Source: Hygrophila difformis (lineage: Eukaryota > Streptophyta > Magnoliopsida > Lamiales > Acanthaceae). From it: DNA of 64,000 bases. How positions within the stretch are numbered: position 1 is the stretch's first letter; the number at the start of each line of letters is the position of its first letter. Shown here piece by piece: positions 1 to 10,454 of the stretch. The notes beneath the pieces were generated by a model. It did not search any database and had not been told where the DNA came from. It worked only from the letters and a program-made list of their open reading frames with translations. The position numbers and the translations under genes are program-made. The stretch covers positions 29,245,124-29,309,123 of the forward strand of contig JAOANR010000006.1 of NCBI GenBank assembly GCA_030278955.1, given 5' to 3'.

Positions 1-3000
1 TTGATTTTGGATATTTTTACTAATTGTACTATCAAGTTTGGAACTAATGGATTTGTCCAGTAGATTTACAGCTTTATCACCTACTCCTTTCTGTTCATAC
101 AAGGTGAGAGTAAGGTAACGAAACAAGTATTGATTGTCAAACAAAGATATAAGGAAGGTAAAACAATTAACCTGGAAGTTCTCAGCAACAGAAGTGGATA
201 TTGCTTTCTCAATGGAGGGAGTTATTGTTCGTGCAACAGACTGCCCCAAAGCAGCCAGTTCTCTTTTAACAGTTTTCTCTACAATTGAAGGAAAGTCTTT
301 GTTTATGCAATTGCTAATTAGAGTTGTTAACTGTTGCATACGATCCCTCGCTGCCTTGTCCTGTTTGGCATTTTCTTCTTGGAAACGAGCCCATAAAGCC
401 TCCATATTGGCTTTCACAGCTTTCTCCATGCTCCGTCCCACGGCTGCCTCAAGCCTTTTGCCTTCTTTGTTAACTGGACCAGCAAGCATCGTTGACATTT
501 GCTTCTGCATATCTTTTTGCATAGATACAAGCTGCAAAGAAGGTTGTGATTCAGAAATGCAAATAAAGCTCAATTGAGAGAGAGAGAGAGAGAGAGCCAC
601 TTAGTCAAAAAAGCTTATAACAAATCCATTTTACATTCATATCAACTAGGAAATGGACAATAATTTTGAAACATGCTAAAATCTCAATAAAATAATTGTT
701 GACTGAACATGTGGAAACCTCATGCAGGACCTTTAATAGATCCTTACTGGAACAATATTTCAAGTTTTGGCCTAAAACTTGTTAACAAATCCGAATCAAT
801 GGCAAACGACAAGGCAAATAAATGTGGAGATAGCCACATAATAACAATCCCGAGCCACATGAAATAAGATATAATAATGAAACTTGAGAATGATCACAAT
901 CACCTGATTAAGCATCTCTTGCATAGCATTTATTTGCGGGAATGTACTTTCCGCAGAAATACCAGAGATGTGGCCCTGTTCACTACTAGAATCTGTTGAA
1001 TTGAAAGCACTGGGTGATGGGGAAGAGCCAGATGCCTGAACGCTCTTTCCCTTTTGCTTTTTCCCTTTAGTGTTTGTTGCAGGTAGATGCTGAGTAGGCA
1101 TTGGAGGCGGCAAATCAATCACCTTTCCTGAAGAATCCTTTGCAGAATCAAGATGTTCTACAGATGCCTGTTCATTAACTGTTTCAGTTTCACCGGTGCC
1201 ATTAAACTGCCTAGTTTCCGTTTCAGGCGATAATGCACGACATTCTCGAGCCATGTCAATTCCTAGATCAGATACTTGGGAACAGAACATTTTTTCCTTG
1301 CTTGCGGAGACAAATGTCTGAAGTTCTTGCCGGGTTGCATCATCATTATTTTGGTGCGATCTTGTTTCATCGACAACTTTTACCTCCACCTCAACATTCC
1401 TTGATTCGTTACTCATCGCCACATCTTGAATATTAAGTTCAACATCACTTTTGGGTTCATTAATGCGGCTTGCTTCAGATGTGGAATTGGCCATCAGTAT
1501 TTCTGAAGGAGTTACCAGATGAGTAGGGTGTTTGAACTTTACTGGATGATTGAGATCCAGGGAATTATCTTGGGAAAGTCTATTTTCATCTTTCTTTGTG
1601 TCATTATCCACTGAAGTAACATCTGACAAGTTAGCGTGAAATACATCCATTTGCCTGTCAACTGGATAATCAACAACCCTTGACTCTGGATTGGGATCAC
1701 TACCCAAAGGATCATAATCTGAACTGCTCAAAGGTGTTCTGATGCCAGAATGGGCTTTGGACAGTCTGGGACTCAAAGGAAGGGAAGGTGACGTAGCAGA
1801 TGCAATATTGGCATCTTTAGAAATCTCTGAAGGGATTGATTTGGTTTCTATACTAGAGGAAGCAAACTCCTGTGGCTTTGGTGACTCACCAGATGTAGAG
1901 ATAACAGGGTACCTTATTGTAGATGCACTCTCCATGGCAGTTTCTTGTGCAGAAGCTCTGGCCATGGAGCTGGACACAGTTATCTCCATCTGCTTATTGC
2001 TAGAAGGTTCCACATCAACATGTCTTTCAGCGCCAGAAGCTTCAAGCGCGACACCAGAATCTGGCTTCTCATATATGGCATTTTCCATTGGGGGTGGGAG
2101 GCACTGTGACAAATTCAAAGCGTACTGTTGAATAGCTTGTGTCTGAACACAATAAACCTGAACAATTTGTTCACCATGAGGTAGTAATTCGCTCGTCCCT
2201 GTAAAGCTTAGAATTGGCATCGTGACAGTAAATTCTGATATGTAATCCATGCGAGTGGCCTCTGGGTTGGGACCATACTCCAAGTGCACCGCATATATTG
2301 CATTCCTCTTGGCATTTGCCAACAAAAGAAGGCCAGGTTGAGACAAAGCTATTACTTGATTGAAGAAAGCTTCTTCAGATTGTGCCTCTGAACTCTTCAG
2401 CTCTAATGTTTGAGCACAATGCCATGATTCAGCTTCTGTAGGAAGCAACCAGCCTTCTTCATTCCCTGATATCCATATTTTCACTTCCCGATTCAGTGGT
2501 CCCTGAAAACATCCTTATTTAAGTTTAGTGATGCATTACAGAATAATTATTGATACCAACAGCTAGATTAAACAATAGAGTTCAAATTAAATTCAGCTGC
2601 TCTCAAGAAAATCCTTCTGGAGAAGACAAGTGTGCAACTTACTCACGCGCAACAAACTTTCATAAGTTACAAGAAAAATTAAAAGCCAAGTGCATGTACC
2701 CCAGTGATAAGTATGATGTGTTCAGGCCGATGTGGAGCAGCCAGAAATGTGACAGAGTTCACAGGATGGCCATCATGCGGTTGGATAACAGCAGTAGGCT
2801 GCAACTTCCGATCTTCCCAAATCTTTATCTGCAACCAAAAGTGGCCTTGACAGCAAGTTCAAGAAAAGCTGATTGTCGTATATAACCCATGAAACGCAAA
2901 AGGCAACAAGAGATACCAAATACCAGATTCCTAAGCCTAAATCGGCATCCAATTATCCATGTATTGCAAAATGAAAGGAATCCTAAATATAAGCATGAAC

Positions 3001-5691
3001 TATAAAACCAATCTCTAAGTCCCTTGTCATGATCACTTTTCAAGATTCAAAAGCAGCAGTTTTACCATCCTCAGTTTAAATTATTGCTGCAAACTGAATT
3101 GATTTGAGACCTTTCACACACTTGGTAGTTGGTACTGAGAGTTGAACTGCACTCTATAGTCTATACAACTTCAAAGACAATACATGTATAAATGACAAGG
3201 TTGCTTTGGATTTAAGTTTAGCATATCAACTTCTTGAATAGTCATAATGCACAGCTCAGCAATGCAAGGGTAATTTTTTGGTTTGGATCATTAAAAGATA
3301 ATACATGTATAAATGCATTGATAATTAACAGATATCTGTGTTTTAAATGATAAAGCAATAACGCATTCACTGCTTAATAATTTCATATAAAATTTTATAC
3401 AAAGCAAGAGGGTTTTCTATGTTCAGATAACACACGTAAAAAAATGAGCGAGCAAAATTAACTACAATATGAATATTCTGATAGAAAACAATAAAGCAAC
3501 AACAATACAAGCATAAAAATACAATAAAGTGTAGTCAACGAAGAGACTGGAAAGTAAAAACCAAGTCCATTATGAAGCAAACTTGAAATACGCATTAAAC
3601 AACTTTGATCCTGTTAGTTGTCTACATAATTTATTATAAAATCCAGACAAAAGAGAAAATGAGCATAAAGAATAAGATTGGTAAAAGACAGCAAGAAATA
3701 TAATTATATACTGTTAAATAACCAAGAGCTGATCATCAGATTAAAATAACATAAAATAGCAAAAATGTGGGAGAGCAGCATGTTAAACAAGCAAACAACA
3801 TGATACACGCACGCAAAAAATATCTGCCTGGAATCACTGCATGGTTAGTCTAACTAACATATCAACACTGACTCAAAACTGATAATAATAAGCGATCTAG
3901 ATTCTAGACATCAATCATTATGTCCCCATAACTAAAAACAAAATTGAGCAACGAAAAAGATGTGACGAACCGTGCCATCTACTGAAGCAGATACCAAGCG
4001 GGTAGTCATCCACTGGCACATAGACAAATCAGTTACTTCTCCGTCGTGGGTCCCAACAAGTTGGACACCGTCAATCAATTTGTCAACCGAACATTTAAGA
4101 GGTTCCTCTGCTGAAAATTTTTCACCTTTGCCAACTTTTGTAGTATCAATCTTTAATATACGTCTCCCAATTCCCACCACAAGAATCTCCTGCGAGAAGA
4201 TGACACAGTGACCCATAATTAGGATGTTTGGAGATAAAATTATAGAGGTAGAAAAACTACAATTTTATGAAAAGGAAACGAAAAGAATACTTGTTTATGG
4301 CAATGCCAACAAACTCTGGGGTGAACAGATTCCCCTTCTCCAGTAATTTGAATCGCAATAACAATCCTTCCTGTAATTTGAGGCTTTTCTTCTTCATCTG
4401 GACCTTCACTAATCTTCCATACATAAACTCGCCCATCCATGCTTGCACTGCACCAAAGCAAACAATGCGCAATAAGCACGAGTCTAACGTTGGATACCAC
4501 CAAAAAAAATAAAGGAAATAGACATGTAGGATACCTAGCCAGAAGATGAACATCCTCAGCAAAGAATGCCATGTCCGTGACCCTCTGGAAAGTAAAATAC
4601 ATTATTGAATATAGAAATCAAAGGCAAGGCCACATATCCAGATAAGGGAGTAACTTCTACAATAATCCATCTATAATCCAATGCATCAAATCTTATATCC
4701 AGCATTGACCTCATAAAAAAACATGAAAACAGAAAAAACCAACCTGAGCAAGGCCCTTGAGCAATGATCTCAATGCAGTGTTGATATTAAGTACCCGGAT
4801 GGCGCCCTGCTTCAGCCCATAACATATATATGTCTTGTTAACTGCAATTTGCCTGCCCAAAACCAATCCGGGATCAGACCCATACTTTGTTATGGGCGTC
4901 ACTTCGAGCTGAGGCTGCACCTCTCCTGGCAGCCTCACATCTATATCATAAACCATGCGATCCTCAATCAAATGCCTCCCCTTCGGAAGCTTACTGCTCG
5001 GCATTCGCATCACAGGACCCTGATGCGAAACCACTAATCCAACCCCCGAAGGCAAGTTGTTGTTGGGGACATTCTGGGTGGCTGACAAATCAGAACCAGC
5101 AGAGGAAGAGGGGAGGATTTGGGGAACGGGCATCGTGGGCTGCTGCGAAATCTCATGAGTAGAAGAGGGAGGAGCACTCAACAACGCCATCAAACGAGCA
5201 CCGTGGTTATTAGGGTTTTGGGAACTAGGGGAATTATGAAAATTTGTATGCTGGGAAGAACTAGTGGGCGACGGCGCTTGAAGAGGCGGCGTGGGATAAG
5301 ACATGGACCTCTGCGGATGCGCGTTAACCGGCTCCTGCTGCTGCTGCGGCGGCGGGGGAGTCGGCGTCGGGGGATTGGAATAGCCTGTATACATGGGATG
5401 GTAATTGAAGGGCGAAGATAGAGGGGGGTACGCATAGGCACCGCCAGATGGGCCGCCGGTGGGCGGAGGATAAGAGGCGGAGGGAGGGGGGAAGGGGGAG
5501 GAGGGCAGATTAGGGTTTACAATAGGAACAGTAGTAGCAGTATTAGTGAAGGAGTGGGGATTGGGATTGGGGGTGGATGAGGCAATGGCGGTGGGGGGAG
5601 GCGGAGGGGGCGTAGAAGGATTGAAGAGCTTCTGCATATCGAAGGGGGGAGCAGCTCCGGCCGGTGGGTTATGGTTGCCGGCGGAGGCCAT
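1..5691 (-). CDS. VCS: VARICOSE / EDC4-type mRNA decapping scaffold (partial, C-terminus off window)
   Basis: Large scaffold of the cytoplasmic 5' mRNA decapping complex (P-bodies, partner of DCP1/DCP2). Exons, read on the minus strand: 5691-4744, 4584-4535, 4447-4291, 4189-3971, 2828-2700, 2502-904, 531-172 and 90-1. All junctions are GT-AG and the reading frame closes through every intron, giving 1,184 codons so far. The start at 5691 ([10 protein letters not shown]) precedes the family's typical N-terminus ([16 protein letters not shown]). A Pro/Ser-rich region fills residues 1-230. A WD-repeat propeller follows at roughly 250-640 ([57 protein letters not shown]). A low-complexity Ser/Glu linker comes next, then a helical C-terminal region ([20 protein letters not shown]). 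An in-frame Met at 5835 gives a less likely 48-residue extension. Intron 4 is 1.1 kb. The identification rests on recalled family sequence; I am very sure of the family and less sure of paralogue identity (VCS versus VCS-related). Confidence 0.93.
576..596. repeat. (GA)n microsatellite in VCS intron 6
   Basis: About ten uninterrupted GA units lie in the intron between the exons at 904-2502 and 172-531. It is a likely length-polymorphic marker; no function is implied. Confidence 0.9.
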
Positions 5692-5916
5692 ATCGGAAAT
5701 CTTAGGGAAATCAATTAGATCTGGGAATGGGAAATCGGGAAGGGAGTAGACGTAGAGTGCGGATCGGTGGGCGAAAGGGGGAATTGGGTAATTGGGGCCT
5801 TCTGGAAATTGGGAATGGGGATTGGATGGGAACAAGGAATTGGAAGCAGAGATGACTACTGGGAGACCAAAATTTGTTTCTTGTTTCTACTTTCTTTTTC
5901 TTTTGTGGGATGAGAA

Positions 5917-5970
5917 TGAAGATTTTATACACCCCCTCAAAATCACGGTAAAAATCCAATTTTATACACA
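5917..5970 (-). promoter_or_regulatory. Candidate TATA boxes upstream of VCS
   Basis: On the minus strand two GTGTATAAAAT sequences occur (around 5919-5929 and 5957-5967), about 230-270 nt upstream of the proposed start codon. They suit a core promoter with a roughly 200 nt 5' UTR. Both sit in AT-rich DNA, so they are only candidates. Confidence 0.35.
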
Positions 5971-6048
5971 TCTATGACCCACCCCTGTAAATTCAAGCGA
6001 TATAAATATTCCTTCTCTTGGGAAATATACTAGGAAGATTTATTAATA

Positions 6049-6398
6049 CTCCCTCCCTCCCTAATAAAGTGGAGGGATAGGGTGCCGGGTGGGATCGAAC
6101 TCCCAACCTATGGTTGGGAGAAGGGGACTTGACCGCTATGGTAAGTCCCCAACCCCAAAAATTTAACATTCCTTATTTTCACCTAATTTAATATATATTT
6201 TTAATTATAATATTTCAAATTTTATAAAATAAAAATTATAAAATTTTAATATTATAAAACTACGTGATTAGACAAATCTAATAAGATCTTACTTGACTGT
6301 GTTTTATCTTATGTAACCGTGTAAAAAAATCGAATCAAAATTACTCAATAAATAGTATTTACTTTGCAAATATTAAAATTAATAAAATATGGAGGAAG
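6049..6398. mobile_element. Stowaway-type MITE with SINE inserted near its left end
   Basis: It starts CTCCCTCCCTCC and ends GGAGGAAG, and is flanked by TA on both sides (6047-6048, 6399-6400), as Tc1/mariner-type Stowaway MITEs are. The core (AAACTACGTGATTAGAC, then ACTTGACT) is shared with the copies at 21498, 24419, 31039 and 56171. It is about 90 bp longer than those copies because of tRNA-like sequence at 6061-6160. Confidence 0.75.
6061..6160 (-). mobile_element. tRNA-derived SINE fragment
   Basis: On the minus strand an A-box-like segment (CATAGCGGTCAAG) is followed about 30 nt later by a B-box-like segment (GAGTTCGATCCC). The same arrangement and flanking words recur at 31791-31960, so this is a dispersed SINE family rather than a tRNA gene. 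It lies inside the Stowaway MITE. Confidence 0.55.
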
Positions 6399-6506
6399 TA
6401 TACAGTATACACCCCGGAACAACAGAAATAATTCAGTACCTCTAATATGAAGGTATCAAGTCCTCACCCCATGTTTGCATACATACACTTTGTATCATAC
6501 ACCTTA

Positions 6507-6700
6507 GAGCATCTACAACTCATTCCAATTAATAACTCACTTTTATCATTCTCTTACCCCCACATCAGTTTTCCACTATCTCCAACATCCTTTTAGAGCA
6601 CCCACATCCCTACCCCAATTAATAGCTCACTTTTTCATTCTCTCTCCGCCACATTAGCTTTTCACTTCTTCCAACACTCTATAATTCATTTCAATTAATC
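6507..6700. repeat. Duplicated Harbinger-like terminal sequence
   Basis: Two imperfect copies (6507-6592 and 6596-6685), each preceded by TTA, begin GAGCATCTACAAC and GAGCACCCACATC. Both continue with a similar CCAATTAATA(A/G)CTCAC segment. TTA followed by GAGCA(T/C)C is typical of a PIF/Harbinger end and target site. This is probably the left terminus of the Harbinger element whose pseudogenes follow; no matching right end was found before the gypsy fragment. Confidence 0.5.
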
Positions 6701-6879
6701 CATAGTTCCATACATCCTACACCAATTAATATCTTCTTTTTAATGGGATCCACAATCTAATCATTTCAATTAGTCTGTACGTGAATGTGGACCATTGATT
6801 TCAATCGGATGGTCATAAATGGATAAGGGTATTATTGTCAAAAAAATATAATTGTTTCTTTACGTATCAAAATCACGAA

Positions 6880-7170
6880 AATATGTCGCTGAGATAAGCG
6901 TAACATGTCGCTGAGATAACCATATATGTCGTTGAAATATACTATAGCATGTCACTGAGAAGTAGTACTATATCATGTCGCTGAATTGCATATGTCATGT
7001 CGATGACATGTGTATGCTCTGTTGTTGAGATGCGCTAAAATGCATAGAACTATATCTCTAAAATGTATAAAATTGGGTTGTTGTAGTGAATACAATAATG
7101 TCGCTAAATTACATATCCCATGTCATTGGATTTGTATTGGTCATGTCGCTGAATTATATATCCTATATTG
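6880..7170. repeat. Degenerate minisatellite based on ATGTCGCTGA
   Basis: At least nine variants of ATGTCGCTGA (G/A and C/T changes) recur, most about 22 bp apart, with AT-rich spacers. It lies between the Harbinger terminus and the transposase pseudogene. The open reading frame crossing it (7010-7240) has no recognisable domain and is not called. Confidence 0.7.
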
Positions 7171-7649
7171 CGAATTCAACAGATACCTAACACGTAAAAT
7201 TATGAAACTAACCCTCCAAATGATTTCAATCATTGGATGATAAAATGGATCAACGGTATACAATTGATTCCGCGCGGTACGGATGAAAAATCATCCGCAT
7301 AGCAACATATGCGATCATTTAATATCAATATTAAAATTATACAATAATTTAATTTCATACAAATTTAATTATATACATACTTATTTTTAAAAAATGCAAA
7401 AAATATATATTATTTTGTAAATATTAATGCAATTTATTTTACTATACAAAAAATTAATGTTCCAAATATACATTAAATATCTGTAATATTCGAAAGTTAG
7501 AATATTAAAAATCTATCAACACATTAAATAAACATACATAAATTTAAATTTGAAATAAAATATATTAATTAAAAGATATTAAATACTTACAAACGTCCCA
7601 TACAACATAAATAGTAAATAAAACATAAAACTGCGAGGAACATAAAAAT
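7171..7649. other. AT-rich spacer, no gene seen
   Basis: Very AT-rich DNA between the minisatellite and the 3' end of the Harbinger transposase remnant. I see no coding sequence; it is probably internal non-coding DNA of the Harbinger element. Confidence 0.5.
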
Positions 7650-9400
7650 TACTCAACGTTGCTGCCAAAGTGCATCCAAATATGTTCAACTAAATCATGC
7701 CGAAGTTGATGATGAACTTGGGTGTCACGGAGGACAGAATTCCTCCGGAGATATTCTAAAAAAAATAACGGGTGGCGCCTTAAGCCGGTACTGCAAGCTC
7801 GTCTTCTTCCTCATTTACCCAATTTGTAATTATATACCCTTCATTTTCAACAATTATGTTGTGAGAACAATGCATGTTAACATTATTGCTTTGAACTTTT
7901 TCTTATACTAAAGACGAGCTGGGCCCCTGACAATAGCCCATTTAGCTTGAAGCAATCCGAAAGCTCATTCAACATCCTTCCTTGCATATTCCTGTTTTTG
8001 TTTAAATAAACTTCTCTTTGGATCTTGTGGGCATGGGAAAGCTTTGACGAATGTAGACCATTCTGGATATACTCCATCGGTTAAATAATAACCTTTCGTA
8101 TATTGAGTCTCATTCACCATGAAATTAACATTCGGCGCATCCCCCGTCAAAACATTGTTGAACAAAGGAGATTCGCTCAAAACGTTAATATCATTACGTG
8201 AACCAGACACTCCAAAAAAAGCATGTCATATCCATAGATCCTGAGATGCAACCGCTTCAAGCACTATTGTTGGTGACCCGTGTCCTCTTACGAATTGCAC
8301 TTTCCAAGCCACTGGACAAATTTTTCACTCCCAGTGCATGCAATCGAGGCTACCCAACATACCGGGAAACCCATGTCTCGTCTCATGCAAATGTAGAAGA
8401 CGTTGAATGTTGTTGTAATCCGGCCTTCTCAAGTAGATGGCTAAATAATTCAACGATAACTTCACAAAATTTATACAAGCATTTGATAGTAATTGACTCG
8501 CCCATCCATAGATACTCATCAAGAGAGTTGGCAGTAGGGGTGGTAAAAAATGGTATACCGAAATACCGTTACCGATACCATACCGTACCGAAATTTTCGG
8601 TATGGGTAAAAATCATACTGATACCGATACCGAATATTTCGGTATACCTATTTTCGGTCTACCGAAAATTTCAGTTTCCTATAATATATACCATTACCGT
8701 ACCGAAAATTATATTCACCAAAATATCAAAATATACCGAAAAATACCGAAAATATCGAAAAATACCGAAAATTTTACATACCGAACAATGCATTACATAC
8801 CTTTATAAATCGGCAAACCGAACTATACCCGAAGAAATTAATACCGTGAACATATTCCAATCGCGGGTATACCGAAAAATTACTTAAATTGGCCCTTCAA
8901 AGTTCCAAATGTGTTAACACAACAATAAATATTAAATCTGAAAATAATTAAAATTAATGTTTCGGTATTACGGTATACCGAAATGCCGAAAATCTCGTAT
9001 GCGCATACCGTTATTGTACTGTTTTTTTCGGCATACCTAAATTTCGGTATACCTAAATTTCGGCATACCTAAATTTTGATATTTTTCGGTAATTTTCGAT
9101 ACAGTAAGCTCGGTATACCGAGTTTTCGGTAATTTTTCCACCCCCAGTCGGCAGGAACTCCATATCAACTGTTGTGCATTTTTGTAGCGGTGATAGGCTT
9201 TGTCGCCCTATTGCGTCGCTCCGTTGTTGGAAATACCCAGATCGACCTGCAACTGCATTAACTATATGAAGGAATAATTCCTTGCGCATGCGAAATTGTC
9301 GACGGAAGATACGATTGTGATACACCGGATTTTCTGAGAAATAATCTTTCTCAACCTTAGCATGTTCATCTTCCCGATTTCTCCGATAAACCTCTGTCAC
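7650..9400 (-). pseudogene. PIF/Harbinger transposase pseudogene (DDE_Tnp_4 type)
   Basis: Blocks read on the minus strand match plant Harbinger nuclease/transposase order. An N-terminal block is at about 9400-9155 (YFSENPVYHNRIFRRQFRMR). Next comes LVFS-type helical sequence, then HETRHGFPGMLGSLDCMHWE near 8330, GSRNDINVLSESPLF near 8200, YYLTDGVYPEWSTFVKAF near 8080, a KDVERAFG block near 7970, and a C-terminal LRHDLVEHIW block near 7670. Breaks: the codon after HWE, normally Trp, is TGA near 8328. Several frame shifts occur, and a 612-bp hAT MITE splits the gene at 8535-9146. The protein would cut and paste DNA together with the Myb-like partner whose remnant lies at 10078-10454. It is not functional. 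Confidence 0.85.
8535..9146. mobile_element. hAT-type MITE inside the Harbinger transposase
   Basis: It has inverted ends TAGGGGTGGTAAAAA / TTTTTCCACCCCCA and 8-bp target duplications GTTGGCAG (8527-8534) and GTCGGCAG (9147-9154, one mismatch). The interior is dominated by variants of ATACCGAAA and its complement TTTCGGTAT in both orientations, so it could fold extensively. It has no transposase. Short open frames crossing it are repeat-derived. Confidence 0.85.
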
Positions 9401-9639
9401 GGTATTTGCAGCTCATCTTCCACAAAACTGGAATAGTATGGACACCATTGCTTCAGCCGTGGAATCTACTTCATCTTCTGTGGATTCCTCGTGTGCATAT
9501 TTATCTTGCGTGGGTTCTTCAGACATGGAGGATGTTGAGCTTTCAGAATTTTGAGACACTGTAGTATGTGAAGAGGTGAGTGGAAAAATGAAAGCAAATA
9601 ATTCAGAAAGTAGTGTTTGGGTGTGCACAAATATAATAA

Positions 9640-10077
9640 AATGGTATGTATTAATAGGTAAAATAAATTAACGGTCATATTTTTAAACGTTTGAATTTTG
9701 AATATTATTATTTTTCTATATTATTTTTTATTATTTAATTTTAAAAAATAACCGTTGGAAATTTAAATTTTATTACATATTTATATTATTATTTAATTTT
9801 AAAAAGTAACCGTTTGAAATCTAAACATTATTGCTTGATATAATACTATTTTATTTTATTAAAAGTCGATCGTTTGAATTTTGAATATTATTGATTTTTA
9901 TATCATTTTTCAAGGTAACGATAATAATTTTAAATATTTGGAAAAAATTACATTGTAAAAATATTCAATTAATATATTTGAAAACGGGAAACAACATTAG
10001 ATAAATGAAAATCGCAAGACCTAAGGAACAGAAACATCGAAAGTGAATACGGTTGCAAGCTCAAATATTGTTGGCTT
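9640..10077. other. AT-rich inter-ORF spacer of Harbinger element
   Basis: AT-rich DNA with three or four repeats resembling AAAATAACCGTTGGAAAT lies between the transposase and Myb-like ORF remnants. No gene is supported. Confidence 0.5.
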
Positions 10078-10454
10078 CTACTTCGCATAAATTTGGGCAC
10101 ATGCACGCTTGTGATTTTCGCGTTGTTTATCCGTCATTGTTGAAGTGTCACGCGCAACGAACTCGCATTTTTGCATAAGAGTTGAGGCTTTTTTTGCCTC
10201 CGCTTTATGGATTTTCAACTCTGCCGCAATCTTTTTTGCCTCTGCCTCAATCCTTTTTGCCTCTGCTAGCTTCTCTCTAACATGCGCGTCCAGCTTTTTC
10301 GCCTCATTGTATTCATTAATGTGACAGAGTGCATCAGCCAACCTCGGATAGTCTGATGTAGATCGTGCCTTACCCTTAGCCTTCCCTTACTTTTTGCCAT
10401 TTTCTGCCCCATCGGCCTAGTATCGTCAATTCCAAATCCGACATGTTCGTCCAT
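10078..10454 (-). pseudogene. Harbinger ORF1 (Myb/NAM-associated) C-terminal remnant
   Basis: Two overlapping minus-strand frames together read [19 protein letters not shown], then a Lys/Ala/Glu-rich helix (AEAKRIEAEAKKIAAELKI), ending in AQIYAK. This resembles the C-terminal part of the accessory proteins of plant PIF/Harbinger elements, often annotated as NAM-associated or GST-T3-like. A frame shift lies around 10340. The N-terminal Myb/SANT part is missing: upstream, at about 10455, the sequence changes abruptly into a gypsy RNase H domain. Confidence 0.7.

Noticed and set aside
2550..2885. Plus-strand open frame of 111 codons
   Set aside because: It is antisense to VCS exon 5 and introns. 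Splice sites, WD-repeat sequence and frame on the minus strand explain the region.
6880..7170. Regularly spaced short repeats as a CRISPR-like array
   Set aside because: The genome is a plant nuclear genome, repeats are only about 10 bp and degenerate, and spacing varies. It is a minisatellite.
7010..7240. 76-codon open frame
   Set aside because: It runs through the ATGTCGCTGA minisatellite and AT-rich DNA with no domain or codon-like pattern.
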